A stretch of 15,829 nt of DNA from DASUDX01 sp036275365 (GCA_036275365.1 DASUDX010000075.1:1-15829); one strand, 5' to 3'; shown: positions 1 through 8,041, counted from the stretch's first letter. A program made the numbers and translations. The notes: a model not told the origin generated them from the sequence alone.

Positions 1-8
1 TCTTAACC

Positions 9-47
9 AAAACCCCCAACGCTACCCGCGTCGGGGGTTTTTCTTTT
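9..47 (+). terminator. Rho-independent terminator of an upstream gene outside the window
   Basis: Bases 9-21 pair with 29-41 (core CCCCC with GGGGG, flanked by AAAA with TTTT, one A-C mismatch), leaving a 7-nt loop at 22-28. The T-rich run TTTTTCTTTT follows at 38-47. This is a standard intrinsic terminator for plus-strand transcription arriving from left of the window. The A-rich left arm could also make it work weakly on the minus strand, for the acyl-CoA dehydrogenase gene that ends at 403. Confidence 0.8.
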
Positions 48-402
48 CCAGAGCCCACGAAAGGGCGCAGCCCGGCGCAATAGCCACTGCGCACCTTCCG
101 TGCACACGCAGGCAGCACACCCCGACCAGGGGTGCCGGGCGGCCGGTGAGGGCGTGAACGGGGGATAGCCGCAAGCGGGCGGCACGGTCAGCCGTCGATC
201 GTCATCCGCAATGGCCGCCCGTCGGCAATCCGCGAAGCCGGCGGCACCCTTGGATAAACGGCCGACGGCGAGCAGCGCAGACCGGCCCCCGTGGAGTCAT
301 CAGCTCTACCCGCTCCGCCCTGCGGCGGGGGCATGCCTGCCGCGCTGAAAGGCGTCCTCGGCCGGATTCCGCCGGCGGGGCCAAGACCGGGCGCCGAGCG
401 GG
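48..402. other. Intergenic stretch with no supported gene
   Basis: About 350 bases lie between the terminator and the 3' end of the acyl-CoA dehydrogenase gene. Short open frames exist on both strands, but their translations are low-complexity Arg/Pro/Gly/Ala strings typical of GC-rich non-coding DNA, and none has a convincing ribosome-binding site or recognisable motif. Short GC-rich inverted repeats occur (for example around 340-380) but lack a T-tract. I see no tRNA, repeat array or mobile-element end here. Confidence 0.6.
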
Positions 403-1566
403 TCAGGACTTCTTCTTCTTGCCGGGCAGAATGCCCATCAGCTTGCAGATGATGCCGAGCATGATCTCGTCGGCGCCGCCGCCGATCGACACCAGACGGG
501 TATCGCGGTAGGCGCGGGCCACCGGCGTCTCCCACATATAGCCCTGGCCTCCCCAGAATTGCAGGCAGGCGTCGGTGACCTCCCGACCCAGCCGCCCGGC
601 CTTGAGCTTGCACATGCTGGCGAGCAAGGTCGCATCGCGACCGGCCACATATTCCTCACAGGCCTGGTAGACCAGCGCGCGCAAGGCCTCGATCTCGGAT
701 TGCAGCTCGGCCAGGCGGAAGTGGACCACCTGGTTGTCGAGCAGCGACTGGCCGAAGGCCTGCCGGCTGCGGGTGTACTCGATGGTGTCGGTCACCACAT
801 TGCGCAGTCCGTCGATGATGCTGGCGGCGCCGTAGAGGCGTTCCTCCTGGAACTGCAGCATCTGGTACATGAAGCCCATGCCTTCCTGGCCGATCAGGTT
901 GCGCTGCGGCACCCGGACATTGTCGAGGAAGATCATCGCGGTATCCGAGGACCGCATGCCGAGCTTGTCGAGCTTGGTGCGGCGGTCAATGCCCTTGGCA
1001 TCCAGGGGCACGATGATCAGGCTCTTGTTCTGGTGCGCCTTGCCTTCCGAGGTGTTGACCAGCATGCAGGCCCAGTCGGACTGGGTGCCGTTGGTGATCC
1101 ACATCTTCGAGCCGTTGATGACGTAGTCGCCGCCTTCCTTGCGCGCCGTGGTCTTGATGCTGGCGACATCCGAACCGGCACCGGCTTCGGATACCGCGAT
1201 CGACACCACCTGCTCGCCGCGCACCGCCGGCACCAGGTACTCCTTGCGCAGCTCGTCCGAGCCGAAGCGGGCCAGCGCCGGTGTGGCCATGTCGGTCTGC
1301 ACGCCGATGGCCATCGGCAGCGAGCCGCAGCTGCAGTTGCCCAGGGCCTGGGCGAACACCAGCTCGTAGGTGTAGTCGAGACCCTGGCCGCCGTAGGCTT
1401 CCGGCTTGTTGATCCCGAGCAGTCCCAGATCGCCCATCTGCTTGAGCACCTGATGGGCCGGCCAGATCCCGGCCGCCTCCCACTCGGCCACATGCGGGTT
1501 GAGCTCGTCCACGACGAACTTCTTGACCGTGTCGTACAACGCACGGTGCTCGGCAGTAAGAAGCAT
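403..1566 (-). CDS. Acyl-CoA dehydrogenase, AtuD (citronellyl-CoA dehydrogenase)-like
   Basis: A 387-residue FAD-dependent acyl-CoA dehydrogenase, which oxidises an acyl-CoA to the trans-2-enoyl-CoA and passes electrons to electron-transfer flavoprotein. The first family signature is visible as VSEAGAGSD (125-133), followed by the FAD/substrate segment MWITNGTQSDW (155-165). The second signature region runs from RQAFGQSLLDNQ (268-279) to FWGGQGY (337-343). The likely catalytic base is Glu242 in FQEERLYGA, the helix-G position used by isovaleryl- and long-chain acyl-CoA dehydrogenases. The position equivalent to MCAD Glu376 is Gly363 (IGGGADEI), which fits that branch. From memory, overall wording and the PGKKKKS end resemble Pseudomonas AtuD, which acts on branched citronellyl-CoA. 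None of the other atu genes is in the window, so the substrate is uncertain. ATG start with AGGAG 5 bases upstream (1572-1576 on this strand). Family assignment is firm; the AtuD subfamily is an inference. Confidence 0.93.
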   Translation of the reverse strand: MLLTAEHRALYDTVKKFVVDELNPHVAEWEAAGIWPAHQVLKQMGDLGLLGINKPEAYGGQGLDYTYELVFAQALGNCSCGSLPMAIGVQTDMATPALARFGSDELRKEYLVPAVRGEQVVSIAVSEAGAGSDVASIKTTARKEGGDYVINGSKMWITNGTQSDWACMLVNTSEGKAHQNKSLIIVPLDAKGIDRRTKLDKLGMRSSDTAMIFLDNVRVPQRNLIGQEGMGFMYQMLQFQEERLYGAASIIDGLRNVVTDTIEYTRSRQAFGQSLLDNQVVHFRLAELQSEIEALRALVYQACEEYVAGRDATLLASMCKLKAGRLGREVTDACLQFWGGQGYMWETPVARAYRDTRLVSIGGGADEIMLGIICKLMGILPGKKKKS

Positions 1567-1590
1567 TACCGGATTCTCCTCAGGCTAACC

Positions 1591-1602
1591 AGGCTGCAGC
1601 CT
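1591..1602. promoter_or_regulatory. Perfect 12-bp palindrome upstream of the acyl-CoA dehydrogenase gene
   Basis: AGGCTGCAGCCT is its own reverse complement. It lies 25 bases upstream of the dehydrogenase start codon, between the RBS and the probable promoter region. It could be an operator half of a pair with the palindrome at 1650-1661, or chance in GC-rich DNA. Confidence 0.3.
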
Positions 1603-1649
1603 ATGCGAAGAAGGGATGCCGTGGAAAGGTCGTGGCGACAGCCTGTCTA

Positions 1650-1661
1650 GACGCCGGCGTC
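1650..1661. promoter_or_regulatory. Perfect 12-bp palindrome in the cyclotransferase to dehydrogenase gap
   Basis: GACGCCGGCGTC is a perfect palindrome 14 bases after the cyclotransferase stop and 84 bases before the dehydrogenase start. Dyads of this size are common as binding sites of TetR-type regulators of acyl-CoA catabolism, but no regulator gene is visible here. It might instead be part of a weak terminator for the upstream gene. Confidence 0.3.
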
Positions 1662-1675
1662 AACGGTACGATCTA

Positions 1676-2560
1676 TTACCGATTCGCCGCCGGCCAGACC
1701 GGCAACTCGAGTTCGAACAGCTGCGGCCAGCGCTTGCCGGTCACCAGCAGCCGTCGGCGCTGGGCGTCATAGGCAATTCCGTTGAGCACGTTGTCGCGCG
1801 GATCCCAGCCCGGCGATTTGCGCAGGCGCAGGTGCAGGGCGGACAGATCCAGTTCCGCCTCCACCCAGCCGCTGAGCGGGTCGATCACCACGACCCGGTC
1901 GGTCTGCCAGACATTGGCCCAGACCCGCCCCTCAATCCATTCCAGCTCATTGAGTCCGCTCACCGGTCCGCGGCCATCCCGGACCAGGACCCGCCTCAGC
2001 AGGGAGAAATCCGGCTCGCTGCGCACCTGCAGCTGGGCGCTGCCATCGCTCATGAACCACACCGGCTGTTCGGCGTATTGCCCGGCGCTGAGGCCCCAGC
2101 CCTCGCCCTCGTAGCGGAATTCGCCGCTCGGTTCGAGCGCCCGGTTCAGTACAAAGCCGCGTTGTTCGCGCCAGCTCAATACCCGCAGTCCGGACGGATC
2201 CGGCGCCAGCCCCTCGCCGAACAGCGACGCCGGCAGCGGCCAGCGGGCGAGGCTCTGTCCGTCCTCCAGCCGCTTGCGGTAAACCGCCGAACGACCGTAG
2301 CCGCCGGTGGATTCCCAGAGCCATTCGCCATCCCAGTAGAGCCCCTGGGTGAAGTGATCGGGGTCGTGCGGATATTGCGCGGCGACCCGGTAGGCCAGCG
2401 AGACAGTGCTGCGCTCGGCCAGCACCGGCGCGGTCGCCAGGAGGCCGAACAGCAGGCCGAGCGCTCCGCGGGCGAAGTGTGAGAGGTTGTTGACTTTTCT
2501 ATTCAACTGCGTAAAGTTTGAAAATAGCGAAAAAAGCACCTTTCGCTGTGAAACTAACAC
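1676..2560 (-). CDS. Secreted glutaminyl-peptide cyclotransferase (glutamine cyclotransferase)
   Basis: Catalyses cyclisation of N-terminal glutamine to pyroglutamate, releasing ammonia; this is the beta-propeller family related to plant QC, found in the periplasm or secreted. Family hallmarks appear in order: YPHDPDHFTQGLYWDG, then WESTGGYGRSAVYR, LFGEGL, GLNELEWIEGRVWANVWQ with TDRVVVIDP, and near the C-terminus LNGIAYD with VTGKRWPQLFELEL. Residues about 30-48 (FARGALGLLFGLLATAPVLA) are a signal-peptide hydrophobic core with a likely cut after VLA. The start is uncertain. The outermost start is a GTG at 2560 giving 294 residues. A TTG at 2506 would give a more usual signal peptide with a basic LNRKVNN n-region. 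Neither has a strong Shine-Dalgarno. The 5' end sits opposite the promoter region of the divergent histone-like gene. Function assignment is strong from motifs; the start is weak. Confidence 0.88.
   Translation of the reverse strand: MLVSQRKVLFSLFSNFTQLNRKVNNLSHFARGALGLLFGLLATAPVLAERSTVSLAYRVAAQYPHDPDHFTQGLYWDGEWLWESTGGYGRSAVYRKRLEDGQSLARWPLPASLFGEGLAPDPSGLRVLSWREQRGFVLNRALEPSGEFRYEGEGWGLSAGQYAEQPVWFMSDGSAQLQVRSEPDFSLLRRVLVRDGRGPVSGLNELEWIEGRVWANVWQTDRVVVIDPLSGWVEAELDLSALHLRLRKSPGWDPRDNVLNGIAYDAQRRRLLVTGKRWPQLFELELPVWPAANR
2490..2517 (+). promoter_or_regulatory. Candidate sigma-70 promoter for the histone H1-like gene
   Basis: TTGACT (2490-2495) is a near-consensus -35 box, followed after 16 bases by TAAAGT (2512-2517) as a moderate -10 box, in a locally AT-rich patch that stands out in this GC-rich window. 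It is about 90 bases upstream of the ATG at 2604. It overlaps the possible N-terminal extension of the divergent cyclotransferase gene, which argues that that gene may start further in. Confidence 0.45.
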
Positions 2561-2603
2561 GTCCCCAGCGGTCGCAAACCGTCAGTCAATCGAGGATAGA
2601 GAT

Positions 2604-2954
2604 ATGGCGATCAAGTCCAAAGCTGCGAAGAAGAAGCCGGCCGCCAAGAAGGCCGCCAAGAAAGTCGTGAAGAAGGCGGCCAAGAAGGTTGCGGCCAAGA
2701 AGCCGGCGGCCAAGAAGGTGGTCAAGAAGGCCGCCAAGAAGGTTGCCAAAAAGGCCGCCAAGAAGGTGGTGAAGAAGACCGCCAAGAAGCCCGCCGCCAA
2801 GAAGGTGGTGAAGAAGGCCGCAGCCAAGCCGGCGGCGAAGAAGGTGGTGAAGAAGGCGGCCAAGAAGCCCGCGGCCAAGAAGGTGTCGGCTCCCGCCGCC
2901 GCCCCGGCTGCACCGGCCCCGGCGCCGGTGGTTCCGCCGGTCGGCGGCAGCTGA
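2604..2954 (+). CDS. Histone H1-like Lys/Ala-rich DNA-binding protein
   Basis: A 116-residue highly basic protein. Residues 1-94 consist almost only of Lys, Ala, Val and Pro in an approximate 4-residue rhythm (AAKK, VVKK, PAAKK), with VVKKAAKK recurring at 21-28, 39-46 and 81-88 and variants at 55-62 and 68-75. Residues 95-116 form an uncharged Ala/Pro tail ending PPVGGS. Such proteins resemble the C-terminal tail of eukaryotic H1 and the AlgP/Hc-like proteins of bacteria. The known role of the group is nonspecific DNA binding and nucleoid condensation. The ATG at 2604 is chosen because GAGG (2591-2594) lies 9 bases upstream; a longer open frame from 2406 only runs through the divergent gene. 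The repeats are built largely on AAG and GCC codons, so the gene is also a DNA-level repeat. No enzymatic domain is visible. Confidence 0.88.
   Translation: MAIKSKAAKKKPAAKKAAKKVVKKAAKKVAAKKPAAKKVVKKAAKKVAKKAAKKVVKKTAKKPAAKKVVKKAAAKPAAKKVVKKAAKKPAAKKVSAPAAAPAAPAPAPVVPPVGGS
2620..2885 (+). repeat. Degenerate short tandem repeats inside the histone-like gene
   Basis: Units such as GCCAAGAAG and GTGGTGAAGAAG recur many times in a row, with spacing in multiples of three, encoding the AAKK/VVKK motifs. The in-frame repetition makes length change by slippage likely and is a plausible spot for assembly error. Confidence 0.8.
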
Positions 2955-2964
2955 GAGCAGGTCC

Positions 2965-2991
2965 GTCCGGCGGCCCGTCCGGGCCGCCGAC
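2965..2991 (+). terminator. Strong GC hairpin after the histone-like gene
   Basis: GGCGGCCC (2969-2976) pairs perfectly with GGGCCGCC (2981-2988) around a GTCC loop, and GTC/GAC arms extend it with one bulge. It begins 10 bases after the stop codon. There is no T-tract, so it may act as a transcript-end stabiliser or a weak terminator rather than a classical intrinsic terminator. Confidence 0.5.
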
Positions 2992-3008
2992 TCTGGCATG
3001 CTGACGAT

Positions 3009-3033
3009 CGGCTCCGGGTTGTTTCCGGAGCCG
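3009..3033 (+). other. Perfect 9-bp hairpin upstream of yicC
   Basis: CGGCTCCGG (3009-3017) pairs perfectly with CCGGAGCCG (3025-3033) around the loop GTTGTTT. It ends 45 bases before the yicC start codon. No T-tract follows, so this is either a second 3' hairpin of the histone-like transcript or a structured part of the yicC leader. Confidence 0.5.
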
Positions 3034-3078
3034 CGGCATGATTGACCCCCGCGATCCACCCGGCCAGAGCGGCAGCGC

Positions 3079-3945
3079 ATGATTCGAAGCATGACCGGGT
3101 ACGCCCGGTGCGAGACCCAGTGCGGCGGCGTGCGGCTGAGCTGGGAACTGCGGTCGGTCAACCACCGCTATCTCGATCTGCAGTTCAAGCTGCCGGAGGA
3201 TTTCCGCGCGGTCGAGTCCGAGTGCCGCCAGCTGGCCACGGCCCGCATCGGGCGCGGCAAGGTCGAGGCCGGTCTGCGGGTCCAGCGCGATCCCAGCGCC
3301 GCGGAGCCGCTGGTGCTGCACCCGGCGCGGCTGCAGGAGCTGCAGCAGGCGATCGCCGAGCTGGGTCGCCAGTTCGGCAGCCTGGCGGCGCCCGATCCGG
3401 TGCGGCTGCTGGCGTTTCCCGGTGTCCTGCATCAGCCGCCGGCCGATACCAGCGGGCTGCAGCGCGAGGCCCTGGCCCTGTTCGGCCGCGCCCTGGCGGC
3501 GTTCAACGACGGCCGCAGCGGCGAGGGCGCCCGCACCGAAGCCGCCCTGCGCGAACGGGCGGCGTCCCTGCAGGCCCTGGTGATCCAGGTGCGCGAGCGC
3601 CATCGCCAGCTGCGTGGCGGCTGGCTGGACCGCCAGCGGCAGCGGCTGGCCGAGCTGGCAGTGGAGGTCGATCCGCAGCGGTTGGAGCAGGAGCTGGTGC
3701 TGGCCCTGCAAAGAATGGATGTGGACGAGGAACTCTCGCGTCTGGAATCCCATGGCACCGAGCTCGACCAGGCCTTGCGCCGCGACGAGGCGGTGGGGCG
3801 GCGGCTGGACTTTCTGATGCAGGAGTTCAACCGCGAGGCCAACACCCTCTCCTCGAAATCGCAGGACGCCGAGATGACCCGCTGCGCGGTCGAGATGAAG
3901 GTCCTGATCGAACAGATGCGCGAACAGGTGCAGAACATTGAGTGA
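3079..3945 (+). CDS. yicC: YicC family endoribonuclease
   Basis: A 288-residue YicC-family protein, the usual length of the family. The N-terminal domain opens with the hallmark MIRSMTGYAR and continues with WELRSVNHRYLDLQFKLPED. The C-terminal domain ends with the conserved block GRRLDFLMQEFNREANTLSS followed by KSQDAEM and the acidic/basic helix VEMKVLIEQMREQVQNIE. Members are described as divalent-metal-dependent endoribonucleases involved in RNA turnover and stationary-phase survival. The start ATG matches the N-terminal hallmark; its RBS is weak. The stop codon overlaps the start of gmk, so the two are translationally coupled. The yicC-gmk-rpoZ order is typical of gammaproteobacteria. 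Confidence 0.95.
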   Translation: MIRSMTGYARCETQCGGVRLSWELRSVNHRYLDLQFKLPEDFRAVESECRQLATARIGRGKVEAGLRVQRDPSAAEPLVLHPARLQELQQAIAELGRQFGSLAAPDPVRLLAFPGVLHQPPADTSGLQREALALFGRALAAFNDGRSGEGARTEAALRERAASLQALVIQVRERHRQLRGGWLDRQRQRLAELAVEVDPQRLEQELVLALQRMDVDEELSRLESHGTELDQALRRDEAVGRRLDFLMQEFNREANTLSSKSQDAEMTRCAVEMKVLIEQMREQVQNIE

Positions 3946-4582
3946 GGCCAGCGGCCCCGGCGGCCTGTTCATCCTGTCGGCTCCCTCCGGCGGCGGCAAG
4001 ACCAGCCTGACCCGCGCCCTGGTGCCGCGGCTGGCGGCCCTCGGCCAGCCGGCCACCATCTCGGTCTCCTACACCACCCGCGCGCCCCGCCCCGGCGAAA
4101 CCGAGGGCGTGCACTACCACTTCGTCAGCCCGGAGCAGTTCGCCGCGATGGCCGAGGCCGGCGCCTTTCTCGAGCACGCCCAGGTGTTCGGCCGCCGCTA
4201 CGGCAGCGGCCGGGCGGCCACCGAGGCGCTGCGGGCCAGCGGCCAGGATGTGATCTTCGATATCGACTGGCAGGGTGCCCGCCAGGTCCGCCAGCATCTG
4301 CCGGAGGCGGTCAGCATCTTCATCCTGCCTCCTTCGGTTGCCGAACTGGAGCGCCGCCTCGGCGCGCGCGGCCAGGACAGCCCGGAAGTGATCCGGGCGC
4401 GCATGGAAGAGGCCCACTCGGAGATCGCCCACTGCGCGGATTACGACTACTGGGTCATCAATGACCAGTTCGAGGCCGCGCTCGAGGCGCTGGTCAGCAT
4501 CTTCCGCGCCGAGCGCCTGCGCCGCGACCGCCAGCGCCTGCGCTATGCCGGCCTGGTGCAGTCCCTGCTGGATTCCACCTAG
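3938..4582 (+). CDS. gmk: Guanylate kinase
   Basis: Phosphorylates GMP to GDP with ATP, in the cytoplasm, feeding GTP and (p)ppGpp pools. The 214-residue product has the P-loop APSGGGKTS (Lys21), then SYTTRAPRPGETEGVHYHF, the GMP-binding region, followed by FLEHAQVFGRRYG and the lid-proximal VIFDIDWQGARQV. DYDYWVIND lies near the C-terminus. The start is a TTG at 3938 that overlaps the yicC stop by 8 bases. No ATG or GTG lies in frame before the P-loop, so a TTG start with coupling to yicC is the best reading. The P-loop reads GGGKT where GAGKS is more usual; this keeps all functional positions. Confidence 0.96.
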   Translation: MSEASGPGGLFILSAPSGGGKTSLTRALVPRLAALGQPATISVSYTTRAPRPGETEGVHYHFVSPEQFAAMAEAGAFLEHAQVFGRRYGSGRAATEALRASGQDVIFDIDWQGARQVRQHLPEAVSIFILPPSVAELERRLGARGQDSPEVIRARMEEAHSEIAHCADYDYWVINDQFEAALEALVSIFRAERLRRDRQRLRYAGLVQSLLDST

Positions 4583-4597
4583 GCGGGCCGTTATACT
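4569..4597 (+). promoter_or_regulatory. Candidate rpoZ promoter
   Basis: TATACT (4592-4597) is a good -10 box 27 bases before the rpoZ ATG. The matching -35 at 17-bp spacing is only TGGATT (4569-4574), overlapping the end of gmk. It may give rpoZ some transcription independent of yicC-gmk. Confidence 0.35.
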
Positions 4598-4624
4598 CGC
4601 GCCCCCTTTTTGGTAGCCCTTGCC

Positions 4625-4888
4625 ATGGCCCGAGTCACCGTCGAAGACTGCCTGCAGCGCATCCCCAACCAGTTCGAGCTGACGCTGGTGGCCGCCAAGC
4701 GGGCCCGCCAGCTGGCGCGCGGGGCCGAGGCCCGGCTGCCCTGGGGCAACCACAAGTCCACCGTGCTGTCGCTGCGCGAGATCGCCGATGGCCATGTTGG
4801 CAAGGATGTGCTCTCCGAGCAGGACCTGCCGGCCATCCAGCAGCCCAAGGTCGACCTCGAGCCGCTCGACGCCAGTTTCGACCTCTGA
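4625..4888 (+). CDS. rpoZ: RNA polymerase omega subunit
   Basis: An 87-residue omega subunit, which helps fold and assemble the beta' subunit and forms part of ppGpp site 1 of RNA polymerase. It opens with the hallmark MARVTVEDCLQ, followed by NQFELTLVAAKRARQLARG and KSTVLSLREIADG. The ATG at 4625 is chosen because it matches the family N-terminus; a TTG at 4610 would add five residues without support. It lies 42 bases after gmk and is closed by a clear terminator at 4904-4927. In many gammaproteobacteria spoT follows rpoZ; here tkt follows. Confidence 0.96.
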   Translation: MARVTVEDCLQRIPNQFELTLVAAKRARQLARGAEARLPWGNHKSTVLSLREIADGHVGKDVLSEQDLPAIQQPKVDLEPLDASFDL

Positions 4889-4903
4889 GCCCCACGCTCA
4901 GCG

Positions 4904-4927
4904 AGCCGGCCCCGCGCCGGCTTTTTT
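4904..4927 (+). terminator. Rho-independent terminator after rpoZ
   Basis: AGCCGGC (4904-4910) pairs perfectly with GCCGGCT (4916-4922) around a CCCGC loop, directly followed by a run of six Ts (4922-4927). It ends the yicC-gmk-rpoZ transcription unit 16 bases after the rpoZ stop. Confidence 0.92.
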
Positions 4928-4942
4928 GCGCGCCGCGGTGCC

Positions 4943-4972
4943 TTGCCGCGATCTCGGCGGGCCATCGACAAT
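4943..4972 (+). promoter_or_regulatory. Candidate tkt-gap promoter
   Basis: TTGCCG (4943-4948) and GACAAT (4967-4972), spaced by 18 bases, each match the sigma-70 consensus at four of six positions. They lie between the rpoZ terminator and the tkt start at 4999, the place where a promoter for tkt is expected. Confidence 0.35.
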
Positions 4973-4998
4973 AGCGTTTCCGTTTGCCAGGTCCTGCC

Positions 4999-6996
4999 AT
5001 GCCCGCCCGTCTTGAACTCGCCAACGCCCTCCGCGCCCTGGCCATGGATGCGGTGCAGAAGGCCAACTCGGGTCACCCGGGCATGCCGATGGGCATGGCC
5101 GACATCGCCGAGGTGCTGTGGAACGAGGTCCTGAGCCACGACCCGGCGGACCCGCACTGGTTCAACCGCGACCGCTTCGTGCTCTCCAACGGGCACGGTT
5201 CGATGCTGCTGTACGCGCTGCTGCATCTGAGCGGCTACGCGCTGAGCCTCGAGGACCTGCGCAACTTCCGCCAGCTGCACAGCAAGACCGCCGGCCATCC
5301 GGAGTACGGTCTGGCTCCCGGGGTGGAGACCACCACCGGACCGCTGGGCCAGGGCCTGGCCACGGCGGTGGGCATGGCCATCGCCGAATCGGTGCTGGCG
5401 GCCGAGTTCAACCGCGATGGCTACCCGCTGATCGACCACCACACCTATGTGTTCGTCGGCGACGGCTGTCTGATGGAGGGCATCAGCCACGAGGCCGCCT
5501 CGCTGGCCGGCACCCTCGGGCTGAACAAGCTGGTGGTGCTCTACGACGACAACAACATCTCCATCGACGGCGAAGTCCACGACTGGTTCGGCGATGACAC
5601 CCCGGCCCGCTTCGAGGCCTACGGCTGGCAGGTGGTGCGCAATGTCGATGGCCACCAGCCGGCCGAGATCCTGCGCGCCCTGCAGACCGCCCGCGCCAGC
5701 CAGGACAAGCCCACCCTGATCTGCTGCAAGACGGTGATCGGCTGGGGCAGCCCCAACAAGCAGGGCAAGGAGGCCGTCCACGGCGCGCCGCTGGGGGACG
5801 AGGAGATCCGCCTGACCCGCGAGGCCCTCGGCTGGACCCACCCGCCGTTCGAGATCCCGGCCGAGATCCGCGCCGCCTGGGATGCCCGCGCCCGGGGCGC
5901 CGAGCGGCATGCCGCCTGGACGCAGATGCTCGATCGCTACGCTGCCGAGTGGCCGGTGGAAGCGGCCGAGCTGCGCCGCCGGATCAGCGGCCAGCGGCCG
6001 GCGGACTGGCAGCAGACGGTCCGCACGCTCTACGCCGAGACCCGCGCGCGCAGCAAGCCCAACGCCACCCGCAAGGATTCCAACGCCAGCCTCGCCCGGC
6101 TCGCCGCCCATCTGCCGGAGCTGTTCGGCGGCTCGGCGGATCTCTCGGAATCCAATGGCACGCTGTGGAAGGGCGCCCAGCTGGTCAAGCCCGGCCAGGT
6201 GCGCGGCAACTACCTGTCCTGGGGGGTGCGCGAGTTCGGCATGGCCGCCGCCCTCAACGGCATGGTCCTGCACGGTGGCCTGCTGCCCTTCGGCGGCACC
6301 TTCCTGGTGTTCAGCGACTACGCCCGCAATGCGGTGCGTCTGTCCGCGCTGATGAAGATCGGCACGATCTATGTCTTCACCCACGATTCGATCGGTCTCG
6401 GCGAGGATGGCCCCACCCACCAGCCGGTGGAGCACCTGGCGGCGCTGCGGGTGATGCCGCAGCTGGAGACCTGGCGGCCGGCCGATGGTCTCGAAACCGC
6501 GGTCGCCTGGGTGCAGGCGATCGAACGCCGCGATGGCCCGTCAGCGCTGGCGCTGACCCGCCAGAACCTGCCGCAGCAGAGCCATCCCGAGGGACAGGAA
6601 GCGCAGATCGCCCGCGGCGGCTATGTGCTGTTCGAGCCGGCCGAGGCCCCGCGTGCGGTGATCCTCGCGACCGGCTCCGAGGTGCATCTGGCGGTCGAGG
6701 CGGCCCGCCGCCTGGAGGCCGAGGGCCGTCCGGTGCGGGTGGTCTCGCTGCCCTGCCCGGAACGCTTCCTCAAGCAGGACGCCGCCTACCGCGAGTCGGT
6801 GCTGCCGGCGGCGTTGCGCGAGCGGGTGGCGATCGAGGCGGGCGTGAGTCTGTACTGGCGCGCCTTCGTCGGTCTGGATGGCGAGGTGCTGGGCGTCGAC
6901 AGCTTTGGCGAATCCGCGCCGGCCCCGGCCCTGTTCGAGCATTTCGGCCTGACGGTCGAGCATCTGGTTTCCCGAGTCGCGCGCCGCGTCGCGTGA
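4999..6996 (+). CDS. tkt: Transketolase
   Basis: A thiamine-diphosphate enzyme that moves two-carbon units between sugar phosphates in the non-oxidative pentose phosphate (and Calvin) pathways. It has 665 residues, close to the family norm. The N-terminal block LAMDAVQKANSGHPGMPMGM and LSNGHGSMLLYALLH are present. The TPP/Mg motif starts GDGCLMEGISHEA (Asp155) and continues to LYDDNNISIDG. The pyrimidine domain carries the catalytic glutamate in WGVREFGMAAALNG (Glu412) and the signature GLGEDGPTHQPVEHLA. All key residues are in place. The ATG at 4999 is chosen on family N-terminus; a TTG at 4984 would add five residues. gap begins 22 bases downstream, so the two are probably one operon. Both transketolase isozyme types share these motifs, so a suffix letter is not assigned. 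Confidence 0.97.
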   Translation: MPARLELANALRALAMDAVQKANSGHPGMPMGMADIAEVLWNEVLSHDPADPHWFNRDRFVLSNGHGSMLLYALLHLSGYALSLEDLRNFRQLHSKTAGHPEYGLAPGVETTTGPLGQGLATAVGMAIAESVLAAEFNRDGYPLIDHHTYVFVGDGCLMEGISHEAASLAGTLGLNKLVVLYDDNNISIDGEVHDWFGDDTPARFEAYGWQVVRNVDGHQPAEILRALQTARASQDKPTLICCKTVIGWGSPNKQGKEAVHGAPLGDEEIRLTREALGWTHPPFEIPAEIRAAWDARARGAERHAAWTQMLDRYAAEWPVEAAELRRRISGQRPADWQQTVRTLYAETRARSKPNATRKDSNASLARLAAHLPELFGGSADLSESNGTLWKGAQLVKPGQVRGNYLSWGVREFGMAAALNGMVLHGGLLPFGGTFLVFSDYARNAVRLSALMKIGTIYVFTHDSIGLGEDGPTHQPVEHLAALRVMPQLETWRPADGLETAVAWVQAIERRDGPSALALTRQNLPQQSHPEGQEAQIARGGYVLFEPAEAPRAVILATGSEVHLAVEAARRLEAEGRPVRVVSLPCPERFLKQDAAYRESVLPAALRERVAIEAGVSLYWRAFVGLDGEVLGVDSFGESAPAPALFEHFGLTVEHLVSRVARRVA

Positions 6997-7018
6997 CCCT
7001 TCACCCCTGGAGAGTGCA

Positions 7019-8017
<999 letters not shown>

Positions 8018-8041
8018 GCGGCGCGCGTCGCGTCTGACCCG

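Noticed and set aside
1..21. 3' end of a tRNA at the left edge
   Set aside because: Only a short stretch is visible and it is explained by the left arm of the terminator hairpin; no acceptor or T-arm can be drawn.
188..402. Short open frames in the left intergenic stretch
   Set aside because: Arg/Gly/Pro-rich translations, no RBS and no motif.
559..2482. Plus-strand open frames opposite the acyl-CoA dehydrogenase and cyclotransferase genes
   Set aside because: No motifs, and the minus-strand genes carry family signatures along their whole length.
2620..2885. Repeat array that could be mistaken for CRISPR or a minisatellite
   Set aside because: The repeats are short, in frame, without spacers, and encode a coherent Lys/Ala protein with its own RBS and promoter.
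4591..6435. Minus-strand open frame of 614 codons opposite rpoZ and tkt
   Set aside because: Same antisense-shadow composition; transketolase motifs on the plus strand are complete.
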